DNA from: Natronincola ferrireducens
Lineage (GTDB): Bacteria; Bacillota; Clostridia; Peptostreptococcales; Natronincolaceae
DNA: 64,000 nucleotides
Direction of reading: 5' to 3'
NCBI RefSeq assembly: GCF_900100845.1
Contig: NZ_FNFP01000001.1
Span: forward strand, 868,001-932,000
The notes beneath the pieces were generated by a model. That model was not told the DNA's origin, ran no database searches, and saw only the letters and a list, made by a program, of their open reading frames with translations. A program made the position numbers and the translations under genes. Shown one piece after another: positions 24,925 to 33,947 of the stretch (positions are counted from its first letter, which is position 1; the number at the start of each line of letters is the position of its first letter).

Positions 24925-25791
24925 ATGAAGTATAAACTATTGGCAACAGATATGGATGGAACTTTATTGATGAATAACAAAGCGCTATCCAGTGAAAATA
25001 TAGAAGCCTTAAGAAGGGCAAAGGAAAAAGGATTGGAAATAGTTATTTGTACTGGAAGACCCTATGTAACCGTGAAGCCCTATTTAGAAATGTTAGGCTT
25101 CGATTGTTGGGTAGTAACAAATAACGGTGCTATTATTCGGAACAAAGAGGGAGAAATTGTTTCTGTAACCCTTATGGAGGATGAGACGTTGGGTCAGGTC
25201 CTTAAAATATTGGAGAAAGATGATGTTGATTACCATGTTTCCGATGAAAAATTCACCTATATCAGAAGTATAGGTCAAAGAATAAGACTTATTCGAAGCT
25301 TTCTATTGCAAACAGAGATGGCCTATTGGAAGGCTTACCTTTTATCCATATGGGCGGTTGTGTTCAATGGTAGTCATAAAAAGGTGGACTTTTCTAGCTT
25401 TGTAAACAAGGGTGGTAGGGCTGCCAGTGTTTTTATTTATTCAAAGGATAGAAAAAAACTGGAAAATTTAAAGAAAGAGATGAAAAAAATAAAGAGAATA
25501 GATCTTACTAGTTCAGGCATTGATAATATAGAGATATTGCACGAAAACGCAACAAAGGGAAAAGCTTTAGAAAGGTTAAGCAACATGTTAAATATTGAAA
25601 AAGAGGAAATGATAGCTGTGGGGGACAATTATAATGATTTATCAATGATTGCCTACGCTGGTTTAGGGGTAGCCATGGAAAATGGAGAAGAAGAGGTAAT
25701 AGAGGCTGCTGACTGGATAACCACCACCAATGAGAATCATGGAATAGCTCATCTGCTAGAAAATTGTCCTGATATTTATGAAAAAATATAA
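24925..25791 (+). CDS. Cof-type HAD-IIB phosphatase
   Basis: A 288-residue haloacid-dehalogenase family phosphatase with motif I DMDGTLL (9-15), motif II ICTGRP, a large type IIB cap in the middle and motif IV VGDNYNDLSM. These enzymes dephosphorylate sugar phosphates or cofactors such as FMN and PLP. Start ATG follows GGAGGAG. Substrate not determinable. Confidence 0.92.
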   Translation: MKYKLLATDMDGTLLMNNKALSSENIEALRRAKEKGLEIVICTGRPYVTVKPYLEMLGFDCWVVTNNGAIIRNKEGEIVSVTLMEDETLGQVLKILEKDDVDYHVSDEKFTYIRSIGQRIRLIRSFLLQTEMAYWKAYLLSIWAVVFNGSHKKVDFSSFVNKGGRAASVFIYSKDRKKLENLKKEMKKIKRIDLTSSGIDNIEILHENATKGKALERLSNMLNIEKEEMIAVGDNYNDLSMIAYAGLGVAMENGEEEVIEAADWITTTNENHGIAHLLENCPDIYEKI

Positions 25792-25874
25792 ATTTATAAA
25801 ATACAAACCCCTCCTTCCTCACCCTATAGATACAATATTTCTTAAAAAGAAGCATTGTATCTATGCAAAAAATA

Positions 25875-25903
25875 TTGTACCCCAATTGAATCTATTGTAT
25901 AAT
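25875..25903 (+). promoter_or_regulatory. Sigma-A promoter of the ECF/aminotransferase operon
   Basis: TTGTAC (25875-25880), a 17-bp spacer and TATAAT (25898-25903), 48 bp before the ECF S-component start. Confidence 0.7.
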
Positions 25904-25950
25904 GTTTTTATTAGGAACAATACATAGGAAATATGAGGGGAGAAACAACG

Positions 25951-26508
25951 ATGACGGAAAAATTAACGGTTGCCAGGAAAGAAAACAGTGCTTTAAGTCA
26001 AAGTAGTAAAACAAAGGATTTGGTTCTTACGGCGTTATTAACAGCATTGGTATTTGTTGCTACTAAATTCATTAATTTTCAACTACCTTTCTCTATACAT
26101 GGGGGATTGATTCACTTAGGCAATACGATGTTATTTGCAGTGGCTATTGTTTTTGGGGCTAAAAAAGGAGCTATATCTGGAGCCTTTGGTATGGGCTTGT
26201 TTGATTTGGTATCAGGTTGGGTTATATGGGCCCCCTTTACTTTTATCATCAGAGGAGTCATGGGTTGGTTAATTGGAAGGATAGCCAACGACAAAGGTAG
26301 AAATGGTACTAGCTTTAAGTGGAACATTATCGGTATTTTAGTTAGCAGCATATGGATGATTGTTGGATATTACATAGCAGAGGTTATCATTTATGGTAAC
26401 TGGTTTACACCACTAACGGCTATACCAGGGGATATTACACAAATTATTTTAGGAATTATTTTAGGTATGCCATTGGTAGCAGCTTTAAAGAAAACAAAAG
26501 TAGTATAA
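25951..26508 (+). CDS. ECF transporter S component (substrate-binding membrane subunit)
   Basis: A 185-residue protein with about five to six helices in the pattern of the ECF_trnsprt (pfam07155-like) group: KDLVLTALLTALVFVATKF at the start, a glycine-rich FGAKKGAISGAFGMGLFDLVSG in the middle, and PGDITQIILGIILGMPLV at the end. S components capture a vitamin or metabolite and dock onto a shared EcfAAT module encoded elsewhere. The ATG at 25933 precedes the ribosome-binding site, so 25951 is used. It lies 26 bp before a class V aminotransferase and is probably co-transcribed, hinting at a B6-related or amino-acid-like substrate. Confidence 0.85.
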   Translation: MTEKLTVARKENSALSQSSKTKDLVLTALLTALVFVATKFINFQLPFSIHGGLIHLGNTMLFAVAIVFGAKKGAISGAFGMGLFDLVSGWVIWAPFTFIIRGVMGWLIGRIANDKGRNGTSFKWNIIGILVSSIWMIVGYYIAEVIIYGNWFTPLTAIPGDITQIILGIILGMPLVAALKKTKVV

Positions 26509-26534
26509 TTAACTTGTTATCGGGAGGAATAATC

Positions 26535-27668
26535 ATGAAGAATCCTTTAATTATGACACCAGGACCTACTTATGTTAATGAGGAAGTTAGAAGAGCATTG
26601 TCTAAGGAAATAACAAACCCTGATTTAGATTTAGATTTCTATAATTTTTATAGAGAAACCTGCAATAAATTAAAACAATTGTTAAATACGAAGAACGATG
26701 TACTTATACTGAGTGGTGAAGGTATATTAGGCTTAGAGGCAGCTTGTGCATCTTTGATAGAACCAGGAGATAGAGTGTTGGTAATTGACAATGGTATTTT
26801 TGGTAATGGGTTTGCAGACTTTGTGAAGATGTATGGGGGAGAAGTGGTGGTTTTTCGAGGGGACTATGAAAGAGCCATCGATGTAGAAGAACTGGAAAAT
26901 TTTTTGAAGGAAAATCATGACTTTAAATTAGCTACATTAGTACATTGTGAAACACCCTCTGGTATAACAAATCCAGTGGATAAGATTTGTCCTATACTGA
27001 AAAAACATGGCATTCTTACAGTAGTAGATGCTGTATCTGCCATAGGGGGAGAACCCCTTGAGGTAGACAAGTGGCAAATAGATATGGTCATAGGAGGCTC
27101 TCAAAAAGTTTTATCTGCCCCCCCTGGATTGACCTTCTTAAGCATTAGTGCAGCAGCTTGGGAAAAAATGCTGATGAGACATACTCCTATAACAGGATAC
27201 TATTGTAATTTGACGATATGGAAAAATTGGGATGAGGAAAAATGGTTCCCTTACACCCAACCTATTAGCGATATTTATGGTTTAAGGGCGGCTGTAGATA
27301 TACTACTAGAGGATACTGAAGCTTTAGCCAGACATAGAAGGATTGCTGAAGCTGTTAGAAAAACCCTCACAGACAGTGGCTTGGAGCTATATCCTAAGGG
27401 AGGCTTTTCAAATACCGTTACAACCCTTATGGTACCAGAGGCAATAAACTTTAAAGATGTTTATGAAGGTATGTTAAAGGAACATGGAGTTTTGATTGCT
27501 GGGGCATTTGGCTTCTTAAAGGACAAGGTAATCCGTATTGGACATATGGGTGAAAACTGTTATGAAGAAAAGCTTTACATTACCCTTAAGGGATTAAATC
27601 AAGTACTTAGGAATCTTGGAGTGGATTTAAAGGGAGAGCTTCATAAGCTATTTATTGAAAATATATAA
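26535..27668 (+). CDS. Class V PLP-dependent aminotransferase (alanine-glyoxylate / serine-pyruvate type)
   Basis: A 377-residue fold-type I enzyme. MTPGPTYV at the start is typical of this family. The cofactor lysine is Lys191 in IGGSQKVLSAPPG, and the PLP-ring aspartate lies in TVVDAVSAIGGE. A GGGAGGA ribosome-binding site supports the ATG at 26535 rather than the upstream TTG. Likely reactions are transamination between serine or alanine and glyoxylate or pyruvate, or a related step such as 2-aminoethylphosphonate-type transamination. It is in an operon with the ECF S component. Confidence 0.9.
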   Translation: MKNPLIMTPGPTYVNEEVRRALSKEITNPDLDLDFYNFYRETCNKLKQLLNTKNDVLILSGEGILGLEAACASLIEPGDRVLVIDNGIFGNGFADFVKMYGGEVVVFRGDYERAIDVEELENFLKENHDFKLATLVHCETPSGITNPVDKICPILKKHGILTVVDAVSAIGGEPLEVDKWQIDMVIGGSQKVLSAPPGLTFLSISAAAWEKMLMRHTPITGYYCNLTIWKNWDEEKWFPYTQPISDIYGLRAAVDILLEDTEALARHRRIAEAVRKTLTDSGLELYPKGGFSNTVTTLMVPEAINFKDVYEGMLKEHGVLIAGAFGFLKDKVIRIGHMGENCYEEKLYITLKGLNQVLRNLGVDLKGELHKLFIENI

Positions 27669-27676
27669 TTTTCATA

Positions 27677-27704
27677 GGGACGAAGACTTTTCTTCGTCTT
27701 ATTT
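27677..27704 (+). terminator. Terminator after the aminotransferase
   Basis: GACGAAGA-CTTT-TCTTCGTC hairpin followed by TTATTTTG, 8 bp after the stop codon. Confidence 0.88.
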
Positions 27705-27801
27705 TGTGTTTTGTCATCCCTAACTATTTAAAATGTAGCTACTATTTTGTATAATAATAGATATTGATTTTTAAAGATTAATAAAAATAGGGGGCCTAAC
27801 A

Positions 27802-28773
27802 ATGGTGACATTTGAAGATATAAAAAAGGCAAGGCAACGGATAGAACAACATATATGGAAAACTCCTTTGGATTTTTCTATGCACTTAACTACAGAGGAG
27901 AAAAAAGTATTTTTAAAGCTGGAATGCCAGCAAAAAATGAAAACCTTCAAGTTTAGAGGTGCTATGAGTAAGCTCACCAGTTTAACAGAAGAAGAAAAAC
28001 AAAGAGGTGTTATAACCGTTTCTTCCGGGAATCATGGGGCAGGTCTAAGCTATGGAGCCAATCTATTGAAAGGAATTAAAACAACCGTGTTCGTACCATC
28101 AACCACACCGGAAGCAAAGGTGGAAAAAATTAAGTATTATGGTGCAAACATTGAGCTTCAGGGAAAAAACTATGACGAAGCCCATAAAATTGCCATGGAT
28201 TATGTAAAAAAACAAAATATGACCTTTGTAGACTCTTGTTCTGATGTAGAGGTTATCTCAGGCCAAGGAACCATTGCTATGGAAATTTTAGAAGAAAACC
28301 CCCATATCGATACAATTTTAGTTCCTATAGGTGGTGGCGGGATGATCACTGGCATAGGTGTTGCTGCTAAGGCAATGAAACCCTCTATTCAAGTCATTGG
28401 TTTACAGACAGCTGCTTGTCCTGCCATGGTGCAATCCCTTCAGGATAAAGTATGTTATATAGAATTTCCCACAAAAGATTCTATTTGTGAAGCATTAGTA
28501 GGGGGAGTAGGGGAGATACCCTATCATATGGCAGAAAATTGTATCGATGATATTATTGTGGTGGAGGAAGAATGGATTCGTCGGGCAGTTAGGCAGTTGA
28601 TTAGTAAGGAAAAGGTAATAGCTGAAGCTTCGGGAGCTATTGGCTATGCTGCCTTGATGGGCTATTCTCATTTAATAAAAGGGAAGAACATTGCTGTTGT
28701 CATATCTGGGGGCAATTTGAATTATCATCTGATGGAGGATATATTGTTGGAAACTAACAGAGACCCCCTTTAA
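27802..28773 (+). CDS. Threonine/serine dehydratase-family PLP enzyme
   Basis: A 323-residue fold-type II PLP enzyme of the catabolic threonine ammonia-lyase / serine racemase group. The Schiff-base lysine is Lys50 in TFKFRGA; the SSGNHGAGLSYGA loop binds the carboxylate; the glycine-rich phosphate cup is PIGGGGMITGIG. There is no C-terminal ACT domain, so it is not the biosynthetic IlvA form. It deaminates threonine to 2-oxobutyrate or serine to pyruvate, or could be a hydroxyectoine-type EutB dehydratase; the sequence does not settle this. Confidence 0.88.
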   Translation: MVTFEDIKKARQRIEQHIWKTPLDFSMHLTTEEKKVFLKLECQQKMKTFKFRGAMSKLTSLTEEEKQRGVITVSSGNHGAGLSYGANLLKGIKTTVFVPSTTPEAKVEKIKYYGANIELQGKNYDEAHKIAMDYVKKQNMTFVDSCSDVEVISGQGTIAMEILEENPHIDTILVPIGGGGMITGIGVAAKAMKPSIQVIGLQTAACPAMVQSLQDKVCYIEFPTKDSICEALVGGVGEIPYHMAENCIDDIIVVEEEWIRRAVRQLISKEKVIAEASGAIGYAALMGYSHLIKGKNIAVVISGGNLNYHLMEDILLETNRDPL

Positions 28774-28808
28774 AAATTTTAAAAGGAAAAGAATTTTTAT
28801 GCAAAAAC

Positions 28809-28837
28809 TTGACATACTATATTATATACTTTATAAT
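28809..28837 (+). promoter_or_regulatory. Consensus sigma-A promoter of the asnA T-box operon
   Basis: TTGACA (28809-28814), exactly 17 bp, TATAAT (28832-28837). It lies directly upstream of the T-box leader. Confidence 0.88.
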
Positions 28838-28870
28838 AAATGAAAATTGAATTGAATAAATTTTTTAAAG

Positions 28871-29152
28871 ACTATGAAGAGAAGAGTAGCTATAGGATGT
28901 AGTTGTAGCGAGTTGGTGATGGTGGGAGACCAATACGAAGCCTATAATGAAGAACGTCTCTGAGTTCCTAACCCAAATCTTTAGAGAAAGTAGGCTTAGG
29001 CGGAGTCACACCGTTATTGAGTGGACAGTATCGAATATATTTGTTTATATTCCGTACTGATAAAGAGAGTTACTTTACTTAGCTAATTAAGGTGGTACCG
29101 CGGAGACAGATATGTCCTTCGTCCTTTATACAGGATGAGGGACTTTTTATTT
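28871..29152 (+). ncRNA. T-box riboswitch, asparagine specific
   Basis: The leader contains the AG-bulge region (GTTGGTGATGGTGGGAGACC), a specifier loop GAAGAACGTCTCTGAG with the Asn codon AAC at 28953-28955, and the T-box core AAGGTGGTACCGCGG (29089-29103). It then has a terminator stem GTCC..GTCCT / AGGAT..GGGAC (29114-29143) followed by TTTTTA. Uncharged tRNA-Asn should stabilise the antiterminator and turn on asnA. Confidence 0.95.
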
Positions 29153-29234
29153 TTAAAGAATCATAATTATGATGTTTAAAACAAAGCTTTTAATTTATTA
29201 ATATTATTAAAATCTATTAAGGAGGCAATAAGCT

Positions 29235-30293
29235 ATGGAAATTTTACGAGATACGTTTGAAATAGCAGGAGGTTATGCAGGGGTAAATACATTAATGATA
29301 CCAGATAACTATAAGTCTAGCTTAAGTATTAGGGAAACAGAGGTTGCCATTAAACAAATCAAAGACTGTTTTGAGAGAAAATTAGCTGAAGAACTAAACC
29401 TAACAAGGGTATCAGCACCTCTTTTTGTAAGACCAGAGACAGGGTTAAACGATGACCTCAACGGCATAGAACGTCCCGTTAGCTTTGGTGTAAAGGGTAT
29501 AGGTGGCAAGAAGGTAGAGGTAGTTCATTCTTTAGCAAAATGGAAACGAATGGCCCTTCACAAATATGGTTTCAGTGAAGGAGAGGGACTGTACACAGAT
29601 ATGGATGCCATCCGTAGGGATGAAGATTTAGATAACCTACATTCCATCTATGTAGATCAATGGGATTGGGAAAAAATCATCACCAAGGAGGAAAGGACAG
29701 TAGATACCCTCAAAGCCACTGTTAAAGGTATTTATAGGGTTTTTAAGGAGACAGAAAAGCATGTAGCAGCATTGTATCCTCAATTTACCCCTTTTCTTCC
29801 TGAAGATATTAGTTTTATAACAACCCAACAATTAGAAGACAAGTATCCAACCCTGTCTTCTAAAGAAAGAGAAAATGCTATTGCTAAAGAAAAGGGAGCA
29901 GTTTTCCTTATGGAAATTGGAGATACTTTAAAATCAGGGGAAAAGCATGATGGAAGAGCACCCGACTATGATGATTGGCATTTAAATGGAGATATCCTGT
30001 TTTGGTATCCCACTTTAGAAATGGCTTTAGAATTATCCTCCATGGGTATTCGTGTAGATGAAGACACATTAGAAAGACAGCTAAAGCTGGGGGACTGTGA
30101 AGATCGAAGGAAGTTGGAGTATCATCAATTAATTTTAAACAAAAAACTGCCCTATACCGTTGGTGGAGGGATAGGACAGTCAAGAATTTGTATGTTTTTC
30201 CTAAGAAAAGCCCATATAGGAGAGGTGCAATCCGCCATATGGCCTGAAGGTATGATAAAAGCCAGTGAAGAGGCGGGTATACAGTTATTATAA
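29235..30293 (+). CDS. asnA: Aspartate-ammonia ligase (asparagine synthetase A)
   Basis: A 352-residue protein with the class II aminoacyl-tRNA-synthetase-like fold of AsnA, which makes asparagine from aspartate, ammonia and ATP. Recognisable stretches include [33 protein letters not shown] and the C-terminal [14 protein letters not shown]. Length matches the roughly 330-residue family. It starts behind AAGGAGGC. The upstream Asn T-box confirms the role and shows regulation by tRNA-Asn charging. Confidence 0.95.
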   Translation: MEILRDTFEIAGGYAGVNTLMIPDNYKSSLSIRETEVAIKQIKDCFERKLAEELNLTRVSAPLFVRPETGLNDDLNGIERPVSFGVKGIGGKKVEVVHSLAKWKRMALHKYGFSEGEGLYTDMDAIRRDEDLDNLHSIYVDQWDWEKIITKEERTVDTLKATVKGIYRVFKETEKHVAALYPQFTPFLPEDISFITTQQLEDKYPTLSSKERENAIAKEKGAVFLMEIGDTLKSGEKHDGRAPDYDDWHLNGDILFWYPTLEMALELSSMGIRVDEDTLERQLKLGDCEDRRKLEYHQLILNKKLPYTVGGGIGQSRICMFFLRKAHIGEVQSAIWPEGMIKASEEAGIQLL

Positions 30294-30391
30294 GTAGATG
30301 GCCCAAATCTCTGATTTGGAGGCAGTCACTTATACAGAGTGAAAGTAGATGGCCCAAATCTCTGATTTGGAGGCAGTCACTTATACAGAGT
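30292..30391 (+). repeat. Two tandem 51-bp repeats, each with a hairpin
   Basis: Nearly identical units start at 30292 and 30343. Each contains CCAAATC-TCT-GATTTGG and ends TATACAGAGT. The first unit overlaps the last bases of asnA. No T tract follows the internal hairpins. Confidence 0.85.
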
Positions 30392-30394
30392 AAA

Positions 30395-30429
30395 AAAAAG
30401 ATAGAAGACTCTCAAGGGAGAGTCTTCTA
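30395..30429 (-). terminator. Terminator of the TPR protein gene
   Basis: TAGAAGACTCTC-AAGG-GAGAGTCTTCTA, perfect 12-bp stem, followed on the minus strand by TCTTTTTTTTA. It abuts the TPR gene's stop codon. Confidence 0.9.
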
Positions 30430-32736
30430 CTAATAAATTGGTACCATAAACAATCTTTGAACCAGTTGAGTTAAGTCAGGATCTGTAGAGCTATAGGCAT
30501 TTACAAAGTTTTGAATTTCTTCATATTCATGAACACTTATACTAGGTTCCATCACCTTTAGAGATAATTTTATCAAGGTTTGATGGGCAGTTAGTTCTGG
30601 ATTTTCTAATAGTTTCAGGGCATCTAATGGTTTTTTCTGCTGAATTTTTTTCTTTAGCTCCATATCTAGAGAACTGTAGTTATTCCTATACTCTTCTATA
30701 GCCGTCAATCCCCGTACTTCTTCTGAGGGCTTCTCTGTAGATTTTAAGTTATCAAAATTGTTGGTGATGATTCTTAAAGAAGTTTCTATATTATCCTCTT
30801 TGAAATCAGTCTGTAAAAGTTCCTGTAAGGCCCCTTCATAATTACCCAAATGTATATCAATCATAATGAAATTTTGACGATGCCAAAGATGCAATGCATT
30901 TTTTTCCTCTAATATTTTTAAAACGGCTAATGCCTGATGATAATCCTTCTTTTGGTAATACTGGATAAAGAAACTTCTATCTAAAAAGCTTGGGTTTTCA
31001 GTAATAGCATACAATTCCTCATAATAAGCTAAAGCCTTATCAAGGTCCGTATGGGGGTAGGTATCATTCCAAGAGATACTATACAGTTTTCCCAGCATAG
31101 CTAAAGGGTAGATATCCTTTGGATTTTTAGATACATCTTCTTCATAGGCATCTATAGCCCCTTGGTAATCCCTTGCCAGTAGAAGTTCATCTCCTTTTCT
31201 CAAGTCCCTACCGGTAAAATGAAAGTCTGTATTTTGGCCTTTAAGATACCCTCTAGAGGTGGTGATGATATTGCCCTCCTCATCATGGGCCCGGATTCCC
31301 CAAAAATATTTGCCTTTAGGATGGGCGAAGGCCAAAAGAGAATCAGGGGTAGGTCCTTCATCGTCAAAGGCCATACCAGTCTGGATATAGGTCAGTTCAT
31401 CTACAGAAAGCAATGCTTCATTGGTATAGAACTTCCTCTCAGAATAGGGGGTAGAATAAGTGCCACCACCATTTAGGGAATAGGTACCTAGCTCTAGGGT
31501 ATAATAGGATGCATCTTCAAAGGCCTCCCATTGAAAATGAAGGGTATCTCCAGTTACCCTATAGTTTTCTACAGGTGATAGGACCTTTAAGGTATCCACC
31601 AAATGAAAGTCTCGATGATAGCTTTGCTCTTCATCAACAAGGATGGTAGATTCAGGGAAAAATCCTCCCTTTAAGACAACATCCTCCACCACATCTAGGT
31701 CTACAATAAAGCCTATGCTATATCGTCCAGGAAGTACATGACTAAAGGTAAATTCACCATTTTTATCACTTGTTGTCCATAGGGCGTCATCTGTAGAACC
31801 ACCGAAGATCACACCACCTCTAGGAAAATTTTGGGGCTGTAGAAATACCTGTAGGTTGGGGAAGGCCTCCCCCCTTAAGGTAACAGAACCCGTGACTTCA
31901 CCATGTTTCATAGGTCTATTTTGGAGAGAAGCTAGCTTCATAACAATTTCTTTTGTCTTTTCATCATAGTAGCTGTTTATACCCCCCATATCTGAATCTG
32001 ACCAATGGTGTCTTTCTATCTCCATGATGTCTTTATACTCTTGTAAGAGCAGGGAGTAATATTTTTCAGCTTCTTCTTTATTGCCTAAGAAACGATGAAA
32101 TTCTGCGGCTACTTCATAAACATCTGTATTTATAACATCACCTTGATGTTCCATGATATAGTCTAGTATCCTTAATCCCTCATCATAGAAGCCCTGACTC
32201 CTTAGGGTAGCAGCTAGGGTTAAGGCTACAGAGGCATCCCAATAGTTATATCTAGTATTGGCATTTATGGTTTCATAATAATTTTCCATTACTTCAAAGG
32301 CTTCCTCTATTTTATTTTCATAAACCTTATCCCTAATGGCTTGCTTTGTTAATTGGGTCGTAGCCCTTTTTCCCTGCCATGTGTCGGGAAATCTCTTCAC
32401 CAGTTTTTCATAGTAAACTTTAGATTCCTGTGACAGGTGGGCAACCATGTGGGGGGCACTGCCAACTCCAGCAGAAGAGATCATCAATAGATTATGATTG
32501 GCTGTTATCTCAGCCATCCTTTCCAGTGCCGTAGCTGTTTCGCTGGCCTTTGGGAAAAATCTATCCAGTCGTTCATAGTAAATTTTAGCTGTCAAGGGAT
32601 TTCCGTTTCTATCATATCTTTCTCCTATACTTAGCATGATAGTAGGTAAAAAGATATAGGCCAATAATAAGACTGACAGGAATACACTTATTGCCTTTAA
32701 TAAATCCTTTACTTTAACCCGTAGTATTTTTTTCAT
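30430..32736 (-). CDS. Large membrane-anchored TPR protein with carboxypeptidase-regulatory-like domain
   Basis: A 768-residue protein. A hydrophobic helix at about 13-35 anchors it; the rest should be extracellular. Residues 45-280 form TPR-like helical repeats (DEGLRILDYIME, GNKEEAEKYYSLLLQEY). Next is a carboxypeptidase-regulatory-like beta domain (about 283-350: GEVTGSVTLRGEAFPNLQVF ... GEFTFSHVLPGRYSIGF) and a fibronectin-like segment (VLSPVENYRVTGDTLHFQWE). A second TPR block follows to the C terminus (DYQGAIDAYEEDVSKNPKDI, GNYEGALQELLQ). It is monocistronic. It may be a cell-surface scaffold; I cannot assign a function. Confidence 0.75.
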   Translation of the reverse strand: MKKILRVKVKDLLKAISVFLSVLLLAYIFLPTIMLSIGERYDRNGNPLTAKIYYERLDRFFPKASETATALERMAEITANHNLLMISSAGVGSAPHMVAHLSQESKVYYEKLVKRFPDTWQGKRATTQLTKQAIRDKVYENKIEEAFEVMENYYETINANTRYNYWDASVALTLAATLRSQGFYDEGLRILDYIMEHQGDVINTDVYEVAAEFHRFLGNKEEAEKYYSLLLQEYKDIMEIERHHWSDSDMGGINSYYDEKTKEIVMKLASLQNRPMKHGEVTGSVTLRGEAFPNLQVFLQPQNFPRGGVIFGGSTDDALWTTSDKNGEFTFSHVLPGRYSIGFIVDLDVVEDVVLKGGFFPESTILVDEEQSYHRDFHLVDTLKVLSPVENYRVTGDTLHFQWEAFEDASYYTLELGTYSLNGGGTYSTPYSERKFYTNEALLSVDELTYIQTGMAFDDEGPTPDSLLAFAHPKGKYFWGIRAHDEEGNIITTSRGYLKGQNTDFHFTGRDLRKGDELLLARDYQGAIDAYEEDVSKNPKDIYPLAMLGKLYSISWNDTYPHTDLDKALAYYEELYAITENPSFLDRSFFIQYYQKKDYHQALAVLKILEEKNALHLWHRQNFIMIDIHLGNYEGALQELLQTDFKEDNIETSLRIITNNFDNLKSTEKPSEEVRGLTAIEEYRNNYSSLDMELKKKIQQKKPLDALKLLENPELTAHQTLIKLSLKVMEPSISVHEYEEIQNFVNAYSSTDPDLTQLVQRLFMVPIY

Positions 32737-32914
32737 AACCTTCCTCCCTCTTCACTCTACTAGATACTTAACTATCACAATAGTCTCATAAAAAATAAAA
32801 TTTGGCAAATTAATTTTTAGATACTCTAGACTTATAGTTCTATCCTTATTGGAATAAATGGAATAATAAGTTTTATTTTAAAATCCTACTTCTATAAAGC
32901 TGTTAAAAAATATA

Positions 32915-32943
32915 TTGACAACAAAACAAAACATTCATATACT
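32915..32943 (+). promoter_or_regulatory. Sigma-A promoter of the ars operon
   Basis: TTGACA (32915-32920), 17-bp spacer, TATACT (32938-32943). AT-rich partial dyads around the -10 region (CATATAC... to ...TATATG near 32974) are the likely ArsR binding area. Confidence 0.75.
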
Positions 32944-32998
32944 ATAAACATAAACACATAGAAATATATCTATATGATGATAGAAGAAGGTGATGACA

Positions 32999-33334
32999 AT
33001 GGAGGATAAAATAGAATTATTAAAGGCTTTATCAGACAAAAATAGATTACTTATTCTAGATATGCTCTCCTGTGGAGAGTTATGTGGCTGTGATATTATG
33101 GAGGGCCTTAGCTTAACCCAGCCAACCATTTCCCACCATATGAAGATTTTACAGCAATGTAAGCTTGTGATGGGAAGAAAGGAAGGAAAATGGACCTTTT
33201 ACTCAATTAATCGAGAAAGAGTAGATGCTATCCAACAGTTTATTCATCATATAACTTCCTTTAAAGAAAACTGTATTTGTGAAAGAGTTACTAAAACCTG
33301 TTCTCAATGGGATGATCATTCAAGAGAGGGTTAG
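32999..33334 (+). CDS. arsR: ArsR-family arsenic-responsive repressor
   Basis: A 111-residue winged-helix repressor. The metalloid-sensing cysteines are in SCGELCGCDIM in helix 3, matching the ELCVCDL motif of ArsR. The recognition helix is LTQPTISHHMKIL. Further cysteines near the C terminus (ENCICERVTKTC) may add ligands. GAAGAAGG has the right distance only to the ATG at 32999; the GTG/ATG at 32990-32993 are too close. It should repress the operon until As(III) binds. Confidence 0.9.
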   Translation: MEDKIELLKALSDKNRLLILDMLSCGELCGCDIMEGLSLTQPTISHHMKILQQCKLVMGRKEGKWTFYSINRERVDAIQQFIHHITSFKENCICERVTKTCSQWDDHSREG

Positions 33335-33417
33335 GAAACTATTATTTCTGTTACAAAGCTTTTAAAATGGAAAAAGTTAATCCTAGAAGGCTATTAGAAA
33401 AAATAGGAGGAATCATC

Positions 33418-33819
33418 ATGAAGAAAAAAGTTGCATTTGTATGTGTTCATAATTCTTGTCGTTCACAAATGGCAGAGGCTTGGGCAAAGGATCTAGGAAA
33501 GGATGTCCTAGAAGTTTACTCGGCTGGTACAGAGGAGTATCATGAAGTAAAACCAGGAGCAGTTGAAGTAATGGAAGAAGTAGGCATTGACATGGGCAAG
33601 CATTATCCCAAACTATTAACGGATATTCCTCAGGAGGTAGATGTTCTTATTACTATGGGATGTAATGTAGCGTGTCCCTTTGTACCCTGTAGCCATAATG
33701 AAGACTGGGGCTTAGAGGACCCATCTGGAGGACCTATTGAAGATTTTAGAAATACCCGGGATATCATTAAAGCCAAAGTAGAGGATTTAATCAAAAGAGT
33801 AAAAAATCAGGAACTGTAG
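33418..33819 (+). CDS. arsC: Arsenate reductase, thioredoxin-coupled (LMW phosphatase type)
   Basis: A 133-residue enzyme. The P-loop CVHNSCR (Cys9-X5-Arg15) is the LMW tyrosine-phosphatase active site, and Cys82, Cys86 and Cys91 in GCNVACPFVPC supply the redox relay. It reduces As(V) to As(III) using thioredoxin. The ATG at 33418 follows AGGAGGAATCATC; the longer frame upstream lacks a ribosome-binding site. It lies between arsR and acr3. Confidence 0.93.
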   Translation: MKKKVAFVCVHNSCRSQMAEAWAKDLGKDVLEVYSAGTEEYHEVKPGAVEVMEEVGIDMGKHYPKLLTDIPQEVDVLITMGCNVACPFVPCSHNEDWGLEDPSGGPIEDFRNTRDIIKAKVEDLIKRVKNQEL

Positions 33820-33947
33820 TAGGAGACGGTCTTGACGGTTAAGCAGGTACAATATTTAAATTCATAAGGGAAGGGTGAAGATTCGATTCAGCCCTACAGC
33901 AATAATAAACGCTAATACAAAATTTTGATTAAATGGGAGGTATTGTT

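Noticed and set aside
33814-33905. Possible tRNA gene in the ars operon
   Set aside because: A TTCGATT loop is present, but T-stem pairing needs a bulge and no anticodon arm or full acceptor stem can be drawn. Kept only as a low-interest structured spacer.
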